A stretch of 64,000 nucleotides of DNA. Origin: Ignavibacteriales bacterium. Lineage in GTDB: Bacteria; Bacteroidota; Ignavibacteria; Ignavibacteriales; Ignavibacteriaceae. Both the position numbers and the translations under genes were made by a program. Shown in pieces: positions 9,490 through 19,800 of this stretch (its first letter is position 1; the number at the start of each line of letters is the position of its first letter). Where the stretch lies: the NCBI GenBank assembly GCA_016714125.1, contig JADJNX010000005.1, positions 186,001-250,000 of the forward strand, in the 5' to 3' direction. The notes beneath the pieces were generated by a model. The model had not been told where the DNA came from. It did not search any database and was given only the letters and a program-made list of their open reading frames with translations.

Positions 9490-10198
9490 GATTCGAATAA
9501 ATAAATTTCTCGCAATGGCGGGAATCGCCAGCAGACGCAAGGTTGAAGATTTTATCCTCTCGGGTAGAATTGATGTAAACGGAGAGACAATTTCTTCTTT
9601 GGCTGTGATGGTAGACCCAACAGTTGACCGTGTGGAACTTGACGGTGAAGTACTACGATTTGAAGATAAGGTTTATTACATTTTGCATAAACCTTCAGGT
9701 TATATTACCTCTGTTTCGGATGATAAAAACAGACCGGTTGTTACCGACCTCATAAAAACTCCATTTAGAATTTTCCCGGTTGGAAGACTGGATTGGGACA
9801 CAACAGGTGTTTTGATAATGAGTAACGATGGTGATTTTGCAAATATTATGCTTCACCCTTCAAATAAGATAATGAGAACTTATGAAGTGAAGTTGGATAA
9901 ACCATTTGATCCGGAGCACTTACCACAACTAAAAAAAGGACTTTCGTTGGACGGGGTAAAAGGTAAGTTTGAATCAGTGGTAATTAATCGTAAAAACCCT
10001 CGCCTCCTAACTGTTGAGTGTACCGAAGGAAGAAATTTATTTGTGAAGCGGATGTTCAGAAAACTGGATTATTTTGTTGATAAACTTCACAGAAGCAAGT
10101 TTGCTGGATTTACAGTAAATGACCTGAAACCCGGAGCATCGCGATTGGTTAGTTTCCAGGAAATTAAAGATGTACTCGCGAAACATTCTCACAAGTAG
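9476..10198 (+). CDS. RsuA/RluB-family pseudouridine synthase
   Basis: The enzyme isomerises uridine in rRNA. An S4 RNA-binding domain (residues about 3-60, INKFLAMAGIASRRKVEDFI) precedes the catalytic domain. The catalytic Asp is in GRLDWDTTGVLIMSNDGD. At 240 residues it fits the RluB/RluE/RsuA group; which rRNA position is modified cannot be read from sequence. It overlaps both scpB and dacB, so it sits inside a tight operon. The scpA-scpB-rluB order is common in bacteria. Confidence 0.93.
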   Translation: MKTNKIRINKFLAMAGIASRRKVEDFILSGRIDVNGETISSLAVMVDPTVDRVELDGEVLRFEDKVYYILHKPSGYITSVSDDKNRPVVTDLIKTPFRIFPVGRLDWDTTGVLIMSNDGDFANIMLHPSNKIMRTYEVKLDKPFDPEHLPQLKKGLSLDGVKGKFESVVINRKNPRLLTVECTEGRNLFVKRMFRKLDYFVDKLHRSKFAGFTVNDLKPGASRLVSFQEIKDVLAKHSHK

Positions 10199-11681
10199 TC
10201 TTGTTTTATTTGTTTGTTTATCTATTCAAATCGAAGCCCAAAAGGATTCTACCAAAAACTCTGTCAAATATTGGAGCGCAGGCTCAAAAGAAATCTGGCA
10301 GACTGTTGACGGATTACTGAATGATCCCAATCTAACAAGTGCATCCTGGGGTGTTATGGTGCAATCAATGTCATCGGGTGAAGTACTTTATAAAAGAAAT
10401 GAAAATAAACTACTTAATTCAGCTTCTCTTGTAAAACTTTTTACGACAGCTACCGCACTTTCATTTCTTGGAAATGATTTCACTTATGAAACCCAGATAA
10501 GAACCACCGGAGTTATAGAAGGCGCAACCTTAAATGGCGATTTGATTATTGTTGGTTCCGGTGATCCCACTATTTCGGGTAGGTTATACAACGACGACAT
10601 CTTCTTTGTTTTTAACCAGTGGGCGGAGAAATTGATTGATTTGGGAATTATGAGTGTAAGTGGTTCACTTATAGGTGACAATTCGGCCTTTGAAGAACTT
10701 GGGTTGGGCAAGGGATGGCAATGGGATCATTTAAGTGATTGGTATGCAGCTCCAGCAAGCGCGTTATCTCTTAACGATAATGCAGTTGATATTACGATCT
10801 TTCCCGGTGAGCTTGGATTTTCTCCGGAAATCGATCTTACTCCGATGACCAAATACATCACAGTTATAAATGATATTGTTACAGTTCCTGCCGATTCCAC
10901 CACAAAAATTGAAATTAGCAGAGATAACGGCTCCAATATTATTCGGTTGTCCGGCAGAATCCGCTTAAATAATAAGCCTTATTCAAAGAGTGTGTCAATC
11001 GAATCACCCGCTGAGTTTTTTGTTCAGGTGTTAAGTGAGGTTTTGCAAAGAAGAGGAATCAGGGTTCAGGGTGGTTGGAAAGTTGGTTCGAATAAAGGAC
11101 CTGAAGTTAATCTTAAGGGCACAACATTATTGTTTAAACATTACTCTAAACAATTATCTGAGATTGTGAGACTATGTAATAAAAACAGCTATAATTTTTA
11201 TGCAGAGCAACTGCTTAAGACCCTTGGTGTTGTTGATGCAGGATATGGAAGCACTGCAAATGGTTTGATGGTAGTCAATCAGTATCTGGAAAAAGCAAAG
11301 ATTGACCCGACCGAATTAAAACTTGTTGATGGAAGCGGGTTAAGTCTTTTGAATCTGACATCTGCTGAACATTATGCAAAACTTTTAAGATATATCTTTA
11401 AAAGTGATTATTCTCAATACTTTTTTAATTCTCTTCCTGTTGCAGGGAAAGACGGATCACTTGCAGACAGATTATTAGATGCTTCATCTGCAAATAACCT
11501 CAGAGGTAAACCGGGGTTGAATGAGGGAGTCAGAAGTCTCGCAGGTTATCTAAAAACTGCCGATAATGAGACACTCGCAGTAGTTTTTATCTCAAACAAT
11601 CATTTGGTACCATTCAGTTATATTGATAATATTATCGATAAAATTTGTAATAAACTTAGTATTTTAAAGCGAAAAAAATAG
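10170..11681 (+). CDS. dacB: D-alanyl-D-alanine carboxypeptidase / endopeptidase (PBP4 type)
   Basis: A 503-residue class C penicillin-binding protein acting on peptidoglycan in the periplasm. It has an N-terminal signal peptide (about 1-23, SSLVLFVCLSIQIEAQ). The SxxK motif is SASLVK and the SxN motif is SYN in KNSYNFYAEQLLK. The third motif should be KTGT, but here reads GKPGLNEGVRSLAGYL. Relative to a KTGTLNEG consensus one residue is missing and Thr is replaced by Pro. A pair of small indels at 11505-11519 would explain it. The ATG at 10170 overlaps the preceding gene by 29 bases. Confidence 0.93.
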   Translation: MYSRNILTSSLVLFVCLSIQIEAQKDSTKNSVKYWSAGSKEIWQTVDGLLNDPNLTSASWGVMVQSMSSGEVLYKRNENKLLNSASLVKLFTTATALSFLGNDFTYETQIRTTGVIEGATLNGDLIIVGSGDPTISGRLYNDDIFFVFNQWAEKLIDLGIMSVSGSLIGDNSAFEELGLGKGWQWDHLSDWYAAPASALSLNDNAVDITIFPGELGFSPEIDLTPMTKYITVINDIVTVPADSTTKIEISRDNGSNIIRLSGRIRLNNKPYSKSVSIESPAEFFVQVLSEVLQRRGIRVQGGWKVGSNKGPEVNLKGTTLLFKHYSKQLSEIVRLCNKNSYNFYAEQLLKTLGVVDAGYGSTANGLMVVNQYLEKAKIDPTELKLVDGSGLSLLNLTSAEHYAKLLRYIFKSDYSQYFFNSLPVAGKDGSLADRLLDASSANNLRGKPGLNEGVRSLAGYLKTADNETLAVVFISNNHLVPFSYIDNIIDKICNKLSILKRKK

Positions 11682-11691
11682 AGGAGTTAAC

Positions 11692-13202
11692 TTGGAAAAT
11701 ATTCAGACACATGATGATCTGAACTCATTAATGAAAAGACGACTTGAAGAACTTGATGAATTACGCAGCAGGGGAGTTAACCCCTTCGACTACAGTTTCG
11801 ATGTTGATTCTGATTCACAAACAATCCTTGAGCAATATTCTGAATCAGAAGAGAGGGTTACGGTTAAAATAGCCGGAAGAATCGTGACGATAAGAAGAAT
11901 GGGGAAAGCATCGTTTACCCACATTCAAGATAAAACAGGTAAAATTCAGATATATCTTCGTCGCGATGATATGCCCGATCAGTACGAAAACTTTAAACTT
12001 TTTGATATCGGTGATATTATTGGCGTCGAGGGATATATATTTAAGACGAAAACCGGTGAAACTTCCGTTCATGCAACAGATTTAAAGTTGCTCACAAAAT
12101 CGATTCGTCCTGTTCCTGTTCCAAAAGAAATTATCGATGAAGAGGGTAACAAAGTTATTTATGATCAGTTTGCTGACAAAGAACTTAGATACCGACAGAG
12201 ATATCTCGATTTGATACTTAATCCCGATGTCAAAAAAGTGTTTGTAACCCGTTCAAAAATCATCTCTGCGATGAGAAGATTCCTTGACGACAGAGGAATT
12301 CTTCACGTTGAGACACCTGCTCTCCAATCAATTTACGGTGGAGCATCAGCCAGACCATTTGTTACACACCACAACGCTTTGAATATTCCACTTTATCTCC
12401 GTATTGCCGATGAACTTTATCTAAAGAGATTAATTGTTGGTGGTTTTGATGGTGTTTATGAGATTTCCAAAGATTTCAGAAATGAAGGAATGGATAAAAC
12501 CCATAATCCCGAATTTACCATGATGGAAGTTTATGTAGCTTATAAAGATTATGAATGGATGATGTCGTTTGTAGAAGAAATGGTGGGTCACATCTGTCAA
12601 ACAGTTTACGGAACAACCGAGTTCGAAATTGATGGTACAGTTGTAAATTTTCAGGCTCCCTGGAAAAGGGTTTCAATGGTGGATTCACTAAAAGAGAAAA
12701 CCGGTATCGATTTTCTCTCCGCATCCGACGAGGATGTTCTTTCAGTCGCTAAAAAATTTGGTATAGATACAAACAAACTTCAAAGCCGCGGCAAGATAAT
12801 TGACGAACTTTTGAGATTACCACTCAAAGTGAACTTGTTCAACCAACATTTGTGATCGACTACCCGGTTGTTACATCACCTCTCGCAAAAAAACATCGCG
12901 AAAAAGATGGTTTGGTTGAGAGATTTGAAGGATTTGTGCTTGGCAGAGAGATTTGTAATGCATTCAGCGAGTTGAACGATCCTATTGATCAGCGTGAACG
13001 ATTTGAGGATCAGTTAAAACAAAAAGATCAAGGCGATGATGAAGCTCAGGTGATTGATGAGGATTTTGTAAGGGCACTCGAGTATGGAATGCCTCCAACT
13101 GCCGGACTCGGAGTTGGAATTGACAGACTTGTAATGCTTCTGACGAATCAACCGTCAATCAGGGATGTGATTCTTTTTCCAACCATGGAACCATTGAAAT
13201 AG
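11692..13202 (+). CDS. lysS: Lysyl-tRNA synthetase, class II (one frameshift)
   Basis: The enzyme charges tRNA-Lys. An N-terminal OB-fold anticodon-binding domain (residues about 55-150) precedes the class II core: motif 1 around FLDDRGILHVETPALQ, motif 2 around FRNEGMDKTHNPEFTMMEVY, and motif 3 GLGVGIDRLVMLLT near the end. A TTG start at 11692 follows GAGGAG. The frame breaks at a T run, 12809-12812. One extra T gives ITTQSELVQPTFVIDYPVV and joins both halves into about 503 residues. Essential gene, so a genuine null is not expected. Confidence 0.96.
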
Positions 13203-14145
13203 TGAGATTTTCGAATCTATTATTATTTATTCTGTTTTTCTTTTTTGAAGTTTTGCCGCAAAACGACAGCGGCAAAACTTTAATTATTCCCTCGCTTACC
13301 GAAATTAAACTCTCATTAAATTCTGATTCGCTTCCTGCATTAAATCAGATAAATCAAAACTTGAATTTCCAAAACCCGACTATCTCCTTCTCGGGGGTTT
13401 GGGTGCTGCTTATGTTGGATCAATAGTTGGCATTCATCTCTATCAACAAAATGCATGGTGGAGTGGGGAGAGAGGGGAGTTCAGAATAATTGACGACTGG
13501 GACTATGCCCTTTCTATTGATAAGGTTGGTCACTTTTTTGCTCCTGCAATTCTCGCCCATGCTTTTTCCGTTGGGCTTGAAGCTGCAAGGGTTGACTATG
13601 GAACAGGAATCTGGATATCATCTGCTGCAGCGTTGTTGTTTCAACTTTATGTCGAATTTGAAGATGGATTTGCAAAGCAGTGGGGATTCAGTACCGGTGA
13701 TGCAATTATGGATGTTGCAGGTGCCGCCTATCCGGTGTTCCAGTATTATTATCCCTTTCTCTACAATTTTCAACCAAGATTTAGCTATCTTCCATCCAAT
13801 CTTGGAAAAGAGGGGCATAATGCAGGACAGAAATTGATTGTTGTTGATGACTATGAAGGTCAAAAGTTTTGGCTTTCTGTAAGGGTAAATAATCTTTTTG
13901 GTAAAGAGTTTGAGAAATTCTGGCCCGATTTCCTGATGTTAACTGTGGGATATGGAGTTAGAGAACTTGACGGCAGGGGTGGTGGCAAATCCGACATTTA
14001 CATTGGTTTCGATTTTGATTACGAAACTATTCCGCTTGTTGGCGGTTTTTGGCAAATGTTGAAAAATTCATTTGGTTTTATTAAATTTCCAATGCCCGCA
14101 GTTAGAATAACCAACGGTGTGGCATTTTTTGGACTTTCTTTTTGA
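13202..14145 (+). CDS. DUF2279-family membrane protein (one frameshift)
   Basis: An N-terminal signal peptide or anchor (LLLFILFFFFEVLPQ) is followed by a region with the family hallmark WDYALSIDKVGHFFAPAILAH, then several hydrophobic segments and FAKQWGFSTGDAIMDVAGA. The family is predicted to sit in the envelope; its function is unknown. The short first frame and the long second frame join if one base is added in the AAAACCC stretch near 13370-13374, yielding PDYLLLGGLGAAYVG. The start GTG 13202 overlaps the lysS stop. Its 3' end overlaps the next gene. Confidence 0.8.
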
Positions 14146-14882
14146 CAGGGCAGCATACTTTTAGTATCGTTATCCCGGTTTTGAATGAAGAAAAGTTACT
14201 TCCGGGTTTGCTTGATAATCTTTCTATTATCACCAATAGTAAAAGCTCTGTTGAACTCATTGTTGCTGATGGAGGCAGTTCCGACAACTCAGTTAAAATA
14301 TGTGAAAATCGTGTTGATAAAAATATAGATGTAAGCAGTGAGGAAGTTAATAACATAGCTTCCGGAAGGAATTCAGGGGCATGGGCGGCTTCCGGTGAGA
14401 TATTGGTATTCTGTAATGCCGATGTTCTGTTTGCCTCTCCCGAGGCTCTTACGATGATTATAGACGATATGTTCAAATCGGATCAGAAACTGATAGCTAT
14501 CGCTACCTGGGTCGAAACTTTCCCTACTGAGGAAAAGTTGATTGATCGGTTGTTTCATATTTTTTACAATCATTATTTCAGGTTTTTGAACACTCTTCAG
14601 TTGGGGATGGGCAGGGGAGAGTGTATTATTGTTAGAAGCAGTGATTTTGGAAAGATAGGTGGTTTTAATCCTGAACTTCCGGCGGGAGAGGATTTTGACC
14701 TGTTTAATCGTCTTATTAAACTTGGTAATGTAAAATATTCTAATAAAATAAAGGTTTATGAATCTCCCAGGAGATTTAGAAAACTTGGCTATTTAAAAGT
14801 AACTTCAATCTGGACTTTGAATGCTCTTTCTATAATGTTTAGAAAGCGAAGCATTTCCAAAGAATGGAAACAGGTCAGATGA
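14142..14882 (+). CDS. Family 2 glycosyltransferase
   Basis: A 246-residue GT-A fold enzyme. It starts at TTG 14142, overlapping the DUF2279 stop. FSIVIPVLNEEKLLPGLL begins the nucleotide-sugar binding fold, ADGGSSDNS and FCNADV (DxD-like) bind the sugar nucleotide and metal, and GFNPELPAGEDFDLFNR carries the likely catalytic-base region. A hydrophobic tail (about residues 215-232) may associate with the membrane. Donor and acceptor cannot be told from sequence. Confidence 0.88.
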   Translation: MTGQHTFSIVIPVLNEEKLLPGLLDNLSIITNSKSSVELIVADGGSSDNSVKICENRVDKNIDVSSEEVNNIASGRNSGAWAASGEILVFCNADVLFASPEALTMIIDDMFKSDQKLIAIATWVETFPTEEKLIDRLFHIFYNHYFRFLNTLQLGMGRGECIIVRSSDFGKIGGFNPELPAGEDFDLFNRLIKLGNVKYSNKIKVYESPRRFRKLGYLKVTSIWTLNALSIMFRKRSISKEWKQVR

Positions 14883-14897
14883 TGAAATTGGAATGCA

Positions 14898-16426
14898 ATG
14901 GAAAATAAATTTGTGAAAACGCTGGTTTTAATTGTAATTTTTGTATCTATTTACACACTCTACGATCAAATATCCGGTGGTTCCTCTATTTTTGGAGGAA
15001 ATAAGGATAAGGTAGAGGAAGCCTACAACCTGATCCAAAGACTTTATGTCGATGAAATCTCAGATTCTGCATTAAGCAGGAGTGCCATCGAAGGTATTTT
15101 ATCTCAACTTGATCCACACAGCATTTATCTGACTTCCGATGAAGTTCAGGGTAATGAAGAAGAGATGAAAGGAGAATTTGAGGGTATAGGAATCGAATTT
15201 CAGGTGATTAAAGATACGATTAATGTTATTACCGCATTGCAGGGAGGCCCGAGTGCCTCTGCCGGTGTTTTGCCCGGTGATAAGATTGTAAAGATTGATG
15301 ATTCCACTGCAGTTTCGCTTGACACAGATCAAATCAGAAAAAAAATTAAAGGGAAATCCGGAACGAGTGTTAAAGTTCATATCTTACGATTTGGTCGAAA
15401 AGATCTCTTTCCAATTATGATAAAAAGAGGGAAAATACCTGTAAAATCGGTTACTGCCAGTTTTATGCTCGATTCAATTACAGGTTATTTTAACATTGTT
15501 CGTTTTGGGGAAAAAACTTCGCAGGAAGTGCTTGACGTTCTTCAAGCGCTCAAAAACAAGGAATGAGACAGGTGATGATCGACCTGCGAAACAACACAGG
15601 TGGATACTTAAATGAGGCGGTAAAAATTTCGGATTATTTTTTAAGTGGAAGAAAACTGATTGTTTCTACAAAAGGAAGAATTTCACAGGCAAATGAAACT
15701 TTTGCAGCAGAGGATTCTTACCCATTCGAACAAATGCCACTTGTAGTATTGATCAATAGAGCAAGTGCATCTGCATCAGAAATCCTTGCGGGAGCTATCC
15801 AGGATTGGGACAGGGGTTTGGTTGTTGGTGAAAGAAGTTTTGGGAAAGGGCTTGTTCAGCAGCAATTACAACTTCAAGATGGTTCAGCTATACGATTGAC
15901 TATTGCAAAATATTTTACTCCTCTTGGCAGGTCAATCCAACGCGATTATGAAAATAGAGAAGATTATTACTCTGAAATTGAGACAAGGAAAGATGAAACA
16001 GGTGATAATCTTAACCATGAACTCGACTCAGCCAAAGATAAGCCTGTTTACCTTACGCCTAGTAAACGAAAAGTTTTTGGCGGCGGGGGAATAACTCCTG
16101 ATTATTTTGTCAGTGAATTCAAAGATAAACAAGTAGCTCTCGAACTCCTTAAAAATAACTTTTTTTCGCAGGCTTCTCTAAAGTGGTTTGAAGTGAATGG
16201 AACTGAGACTAAAAAAAAATTTAAGGAATTAGTGGCATTTCAAAAAGACTTTGAGTTTAATGCTCAAGATATTAATGGTTTCTACGAATTTGCAAATGTG
16301 ATAATCCCTGAATCGGGCATAAGAGCCGAAATTTCAAGTGGTGATTATATGAAAAATAGAATCAAAGCTGAGATTGCAAAGTTTATCTGGAATCAGCAAG
16401 GATACTTTTATGTTGCCTCACGATAG
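14898..16426 (+). CDS. ctpA: C-terminal processing peptidase, S41 (frameshift and early stop)
   Basis: A periplasmic serine protease of the Tsp/CtpA family. There is an N-terminal membrane anchor (VLIVIFVSIYTLYD), a PDZ domain (about residues 90-170, GIGIEFQVIKD and PSASAGVLPGDKIVKID) and a S41 core. The catalytic Ser lies in NRASASASEILAGAIQDWD and the Lys in SFGKGLVQ. A missing G at 15560-15561 splits the gene; restoring it gives LKNKGMRQVMIDLRNNTGGY. The TAG at 16424 is followed in the same frame by 21 further codons encoding DAVVVKGLSLFKEATKIAKL, which look like the family's normal C-terminal helix and end at TAA 16487-16489. Confidence 0.93.
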
Positions 16427-16501
16427 GATGCAGTAGTGGTTAAAGGGTTATCGCTTTTTAAAGAAGCGACCAAAATTGCAAAACTTTAATACTCCGGGAG
16501 A

Positions 16502-17056
16502 ATGATGAAAAAGCCTGAAATCACGATCTATTCGTATAAAACAAAGTTACCAAATATACACGAATCAGTGTTTATAGCTGAAGGTGTCAGAATTATCGGT
16601 GATGTTACGGTCGGTCAATGTTCCTCACTTTGGTATAATTCTGTTTTGAGAGGGGATGTTCAGTCGATTAAGATTGGTGAATATACCAATATCCAGGATG
16701 GTTCTGTGCTTCATGTGACCGGTGAGGATTATCCATTAACGATTGGCAGTTTTGTTACAATTGGTCACATGGCAAACTTACACGCTTGTACGGTAGAAAA
16801 TTTTTCACTTGTTGGTATAGGGGCAATTGTCCTCGATGGTGCATTAGTCGAAAAAAATTCGATCGTTGCTGCCGGGTCAGTTGTTACTCCTGGCATGGTA
16901 ATTAAGTCCGGATACATGTATGCAGGCACACCTGCAAAATTAATTCGAAGTTTAAGTGATAAAGAACTTGCTTATTTCGAAAAAAGTGCTTATCATTATT
17001 TTGAGATTGCAAAAGAAAGTCAACAATCGATTTTACGCGACTATCAATCGGAATAA
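16502..17056 (+). CDS. Gamma-carbonic-anhydrase-like hexapeptide protein
   Basis: A 184-residue left-handed beta-helix protein of the gamma-class carbonic anhydrase/YrdA group. Zinc-ligand histidines are seen in VLHVTG and IGHMANLHAC. SLWYNSVLRGDV is the family signature near residue 45. Carbonic anhydrase activity is proven for only some members, so the function is left open. GGGAG sits just before the start. It is followed three bases later by ybeY. Confidence 0.9.
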   Translation: MMKKPEITIYSYKTKLPNIHESVFIAEGVRIIGDVTVGQCSSLWYNSVLRGDVQSIKIGEYTNIQDGSVLHVTGEDYPLTIGSFVTIGHMANLHACTVENFSLVGIGAIVLDGALVEKNSIVAAGSVVTPGMVIKSGYMYAGTPAKLIRSLSDKELAYFEKSAYHYFEIAKESQQSILRDYQSE

Positions 17057-17058
17057 GC

Positions 17059-17492
17059 ATGAAAATTATCGATATTGAAATCCATTCAAAACCAGCTTTG
17101 ACAAAAACTGTTGTTAAAACGATAGTTAATGAAGTCTCCAAAATAAAAAACTGTAAGTTCTCATACCTCGAAATCTCATTTGTTTCCAAAGAAATAATTC
17201 ATGAGATCAACAAAGAGCACCTCAAACACGATTTCCCAACAGATATTATAACCTTCGAATATGAAAAATCGGATGATGGTATTGATGGTGAACTTATAAT
17301 TTGCAGTGAAGTCGCGCTGGAGAACGCTGAAAGATTTGAAGTTTCTGTTGATAGTGAACTGCTCAGGTTGGTGATTCATGGGATTTTACATTTGATTGGA
17401 TACAACGACAATGAAGATGAAACAAAAGAATCATGAAAAGTGAAGAAGACAGGCTTGTAGAATTGCTTTATCCAAAATTATTTCTTATATAA
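17059..17492 (+). CDS. ybeY: Endoribonuclease YbeY (one frameshift)
   Basis: A metal-dependent RNase for 16S rRNA maturation and quality control. The zinc motif is HGILHLIGYNDNEDE; the third ligand position holds Asp where many phyla have His, a variation I associate with Bacteroidetes. The frame is lost in an A run at 17424-17427. Adding one A gives DETKRIMKSEEDRLVELL and a stop at 17490-17492, for about 145 residues in total. Confidence 0.93.
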
Positions 17493-17514
17493 ACAAGTAA
17501 CTTTTAGATATTCT

Positions 17515-18387
17515 GTGACTATTGATCTGAAACAAGCATGTACCGGGTAAAAAGTCCTCAACAAATACTGTAGTTGCTTATAAAAATGATCTTGAAGATT
17601 TTCTAAACTTTTGTGAGGGGATTAAAATAACTTCTGTCGATCAGGTCAGTGTTAAAATTGTAAAAAGATTTTTGGGGAGTCTTGGAGCAAGTGGACTGGA
17701 TAAATCGTCTATTGCACGAAAAATGACAACTGTGCGGATGTTTTTTGAATATCTGCTTGAAAAGAATTAATTGATTATAATTTTGTAAAAGACATAAAAA
17801 ATCCAAAATTCCGCAGGAAACTCCCTGAAATTATTTCAGACAAGGAATTTGTGAAAACTGCAGCTCTTGCGCCAAAATTGGAACAGAACGAATTTAAAGT
17901 TTTATTACATGGGGCGATTCTTGAACTGCTTTATGGTTGTTCCCTTCGGGTTTCGGAAGTTTGTTCAATCAAAACTTTGGATATCGATTTTAATGGCAGT
18001 TCAATCAGAGTAACTGGAAAAGGCTCAAAAACGAGACTGGTTCCCGTGGGGAGAGTCTCTTTACAGGTGCTGAAAGACTATAAAGAATTAAAAGAAAAAT
18101 GTTTTGTTAACCCTCGTTTTCTAGTTAACCATCTTGGTAAGGAGGTGAATGTTAAATATATTTATCGAATTGTCAACGAATATCTGTCTAACATAACAGA
18201 TATCGATAAAAAGAGCCCGCATGTTTTGCGACACAGTTCAGCTACTCATATGCTGGATAATGGAGCGGATTTGCTGGCGATCAAAGAAATATTAGGTCAT
18301 GAAAATCTTTCAACCACTCAGATATACACTCATGTAAGCATTGAGAGGTTGCGAAGTATTTATAAAAAAGCTCACCCAAAGTCATAA
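17515..18387 (+). CDS. XerC/XerD-type tyrosine recombinase (frameshifts)
   Basis: A site-specific recombinase, in this setting most likely the housekeeping enzyme resolving chromosome dimers. The N-terminal SAM-like domain reads NTVVAYKNDLEDFLNFCEG. The catalytic domain has Arg in YGCSLRVSEVCSI, Lys in GKGSKTRLVPVG, HxxR in HVLRHSSATHML, His in LGHENLSTTQIYTH and the Tyr in that last motif. The intact part begins near 17830. Breaks are near 17545 (so the start is uncertain, GTG 17515 proposed) and near 17766-17775, where one missing base separates EKN from LIDYNFVKDIKNP. No attachment site or cargo surrounds it, and hpf follows. Confidence 0.88.
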
Positions 18388-18404
18388 ATTATTCGGGAGG
18401 TACC

Positions 18405-18734
18405 ATGAATATCCAGATAACAGCAAGAAAATTCACAGCAAGAGATACTCTGAAAGACATAATCAAAGAAGAGGTTCTTTCACTGCAAAAATTTTCCGAT
18501 GAAATACTCGATGTGGAAGTTATCCTTAGCTATCAAAACTCAAAAGACAGCATTAAGGAAGTCGAGTTGATTGTAAAACTCCCTGGCACAGTTTTAACGG
18601 CAAAAGACGACTCTGACGAGTATGCAAAAAGCGTTAAAGCAGCTGTTGAAAAGATCCAAAAACAAATAGTTAAAAGGAAATCAAAACAACAAGCCGTTAA
18701 GAAGATTGAACCAAAAATTGATCCGGAGCTTTAG
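18405..18734 (+). CDS. hpf: Ribosome hibernation-promoting factor
   Basis: A 109-residue short-form HPF/YfiA protein that binds the 30S subunit in stationary phase and blocks tRNA sites. The start MNIQITARKFTARDTLKD and the later VEVILSYQN fit the family, which lacks the long C-terminal dimerisation domain here. GGGAGG precedes the start. It lies between xerC/D and hprK. Confidence 0.93.
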   Translation: MNIQITARKFTARDTLKDIIKEEVLSLQKFSDEILDVEVILSYQNSKDSIKEVELIVKLPGTVLTAKDDSDEYAKSVKAAVEKIQKQIVKRKSKQQAVKKIEPKIDPEL

Positions 18735-18737
18735 TAT

Positions 18738-19735
18738 TTGGAACTGATAACCAAAAAAAACATTACAGTTGAATTCTTTTTTAACAGAATAACAGACAAA
18801 TTTAAGATCGTTAATTTTACGGGAAACCGTGGATTTGAACGATTAATTATTGAACCTAATCTTCACAGACCCGGCTTGGCTTTAGCCGGGTTTGTTGATT
18901 TATTCTCCCACAACAGGATCCAGATATTTGGAAATACCGAAATTCGGTATCTTACCTCTCTAACAGAAGAGGCAAGAAAAATGGCTCTGGAAAGAATATT
19001 TACATTTAGTGTTCCGTGTATAGTCATTACAAATGGAATAAAACCCTTCCCGGAAATGATTGAGCTGGCGGATAAATATGATATAGCAATTTTTGGCTCT
19101 CCGGATTCAACCACACGATTAAGTTTTTTTATCAGTGATTTCCTGGATGATCAGTTTCTTCCCCAGGTCTCACTGCATGCCTCGCTGGTAGATGTGTATG
19201 GGGTGGGAATTCTTTTTATGGGCCACTCTGGTGTTGGTAAAAGTGAAGTTGCCCTCGATCTGATTGAGAGAGGACATCGCCTCGTCGCCGATGATGTAGT
19301 AATTGCCACCAGGAAAGGGGAGGGGATTCTGATGGGCTCAGGCACCGACATTTCAAAACACTTCATGGAGATCAGAGGGCTGGGACTAATAAATGTCGAA
19401 AAGATGTTTGGAATACGCGCAATCAGATATCAAAAAAGAATTGAAGTTATTGTTAATCTCGAGATTTGGAATCCTGATCACGAATATACAAGGACCGGAC
19501 TTGATGACAGTTTTGAAACTCTGATGGATGTTGAACTTCCTTTCGTAAAACTTCCAATTGTCCCCGGAAAAACATTACCGTCATCACAGAAGTAATCGCT
19601 CTTAACTATCTTTTGAAACATTATGGTTATGATAGTGCCAAAGTTTTCAGAACCAGACTGGAACAACGATTGAAAAATCCGGGATCTGAAAGTTATGAAA
19701 GGGGAATTGACTACTTTGAGCACGATTTTGAATAA
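18738..19735 (+). CDS. hprK: HPr kinase/phosphorylase (one frameshift)
   Basis: The bifunctional enzyme phosphorylates a serine in HPr-like proteins and reverses the reaction. The Walker A motif is GHSGVGKSEVALDLIERGH and the family signature is EIRGLGLINVEKMFGI. TTG 18738 is preceded by GGAG. The frame breaks at an A run, 19568-19572. One added A gives PGKNITVITEVIALNYLL and a stop at 19733-19735, giving about 332 residues. No HPr, EI or EII gene is present in this window, so the substrate cannot be assigned here. Confidence 0.93.
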
Positions 19736-19800
19736 TAGATGCTTGTTTATCACTCCCTGTTTTGTAGTTTTGTAGATTAAATTTTAAATAGTTTGACAAA

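Noticed and set aside
6616..18387. Possible mobile element suggested by the HNH nuclease and tyrosine recombinase
   Set aside because: They are over 10 kb apart, each sits among housekeeping genes, and no terminal repeats, attachment sites or cargo are visible.
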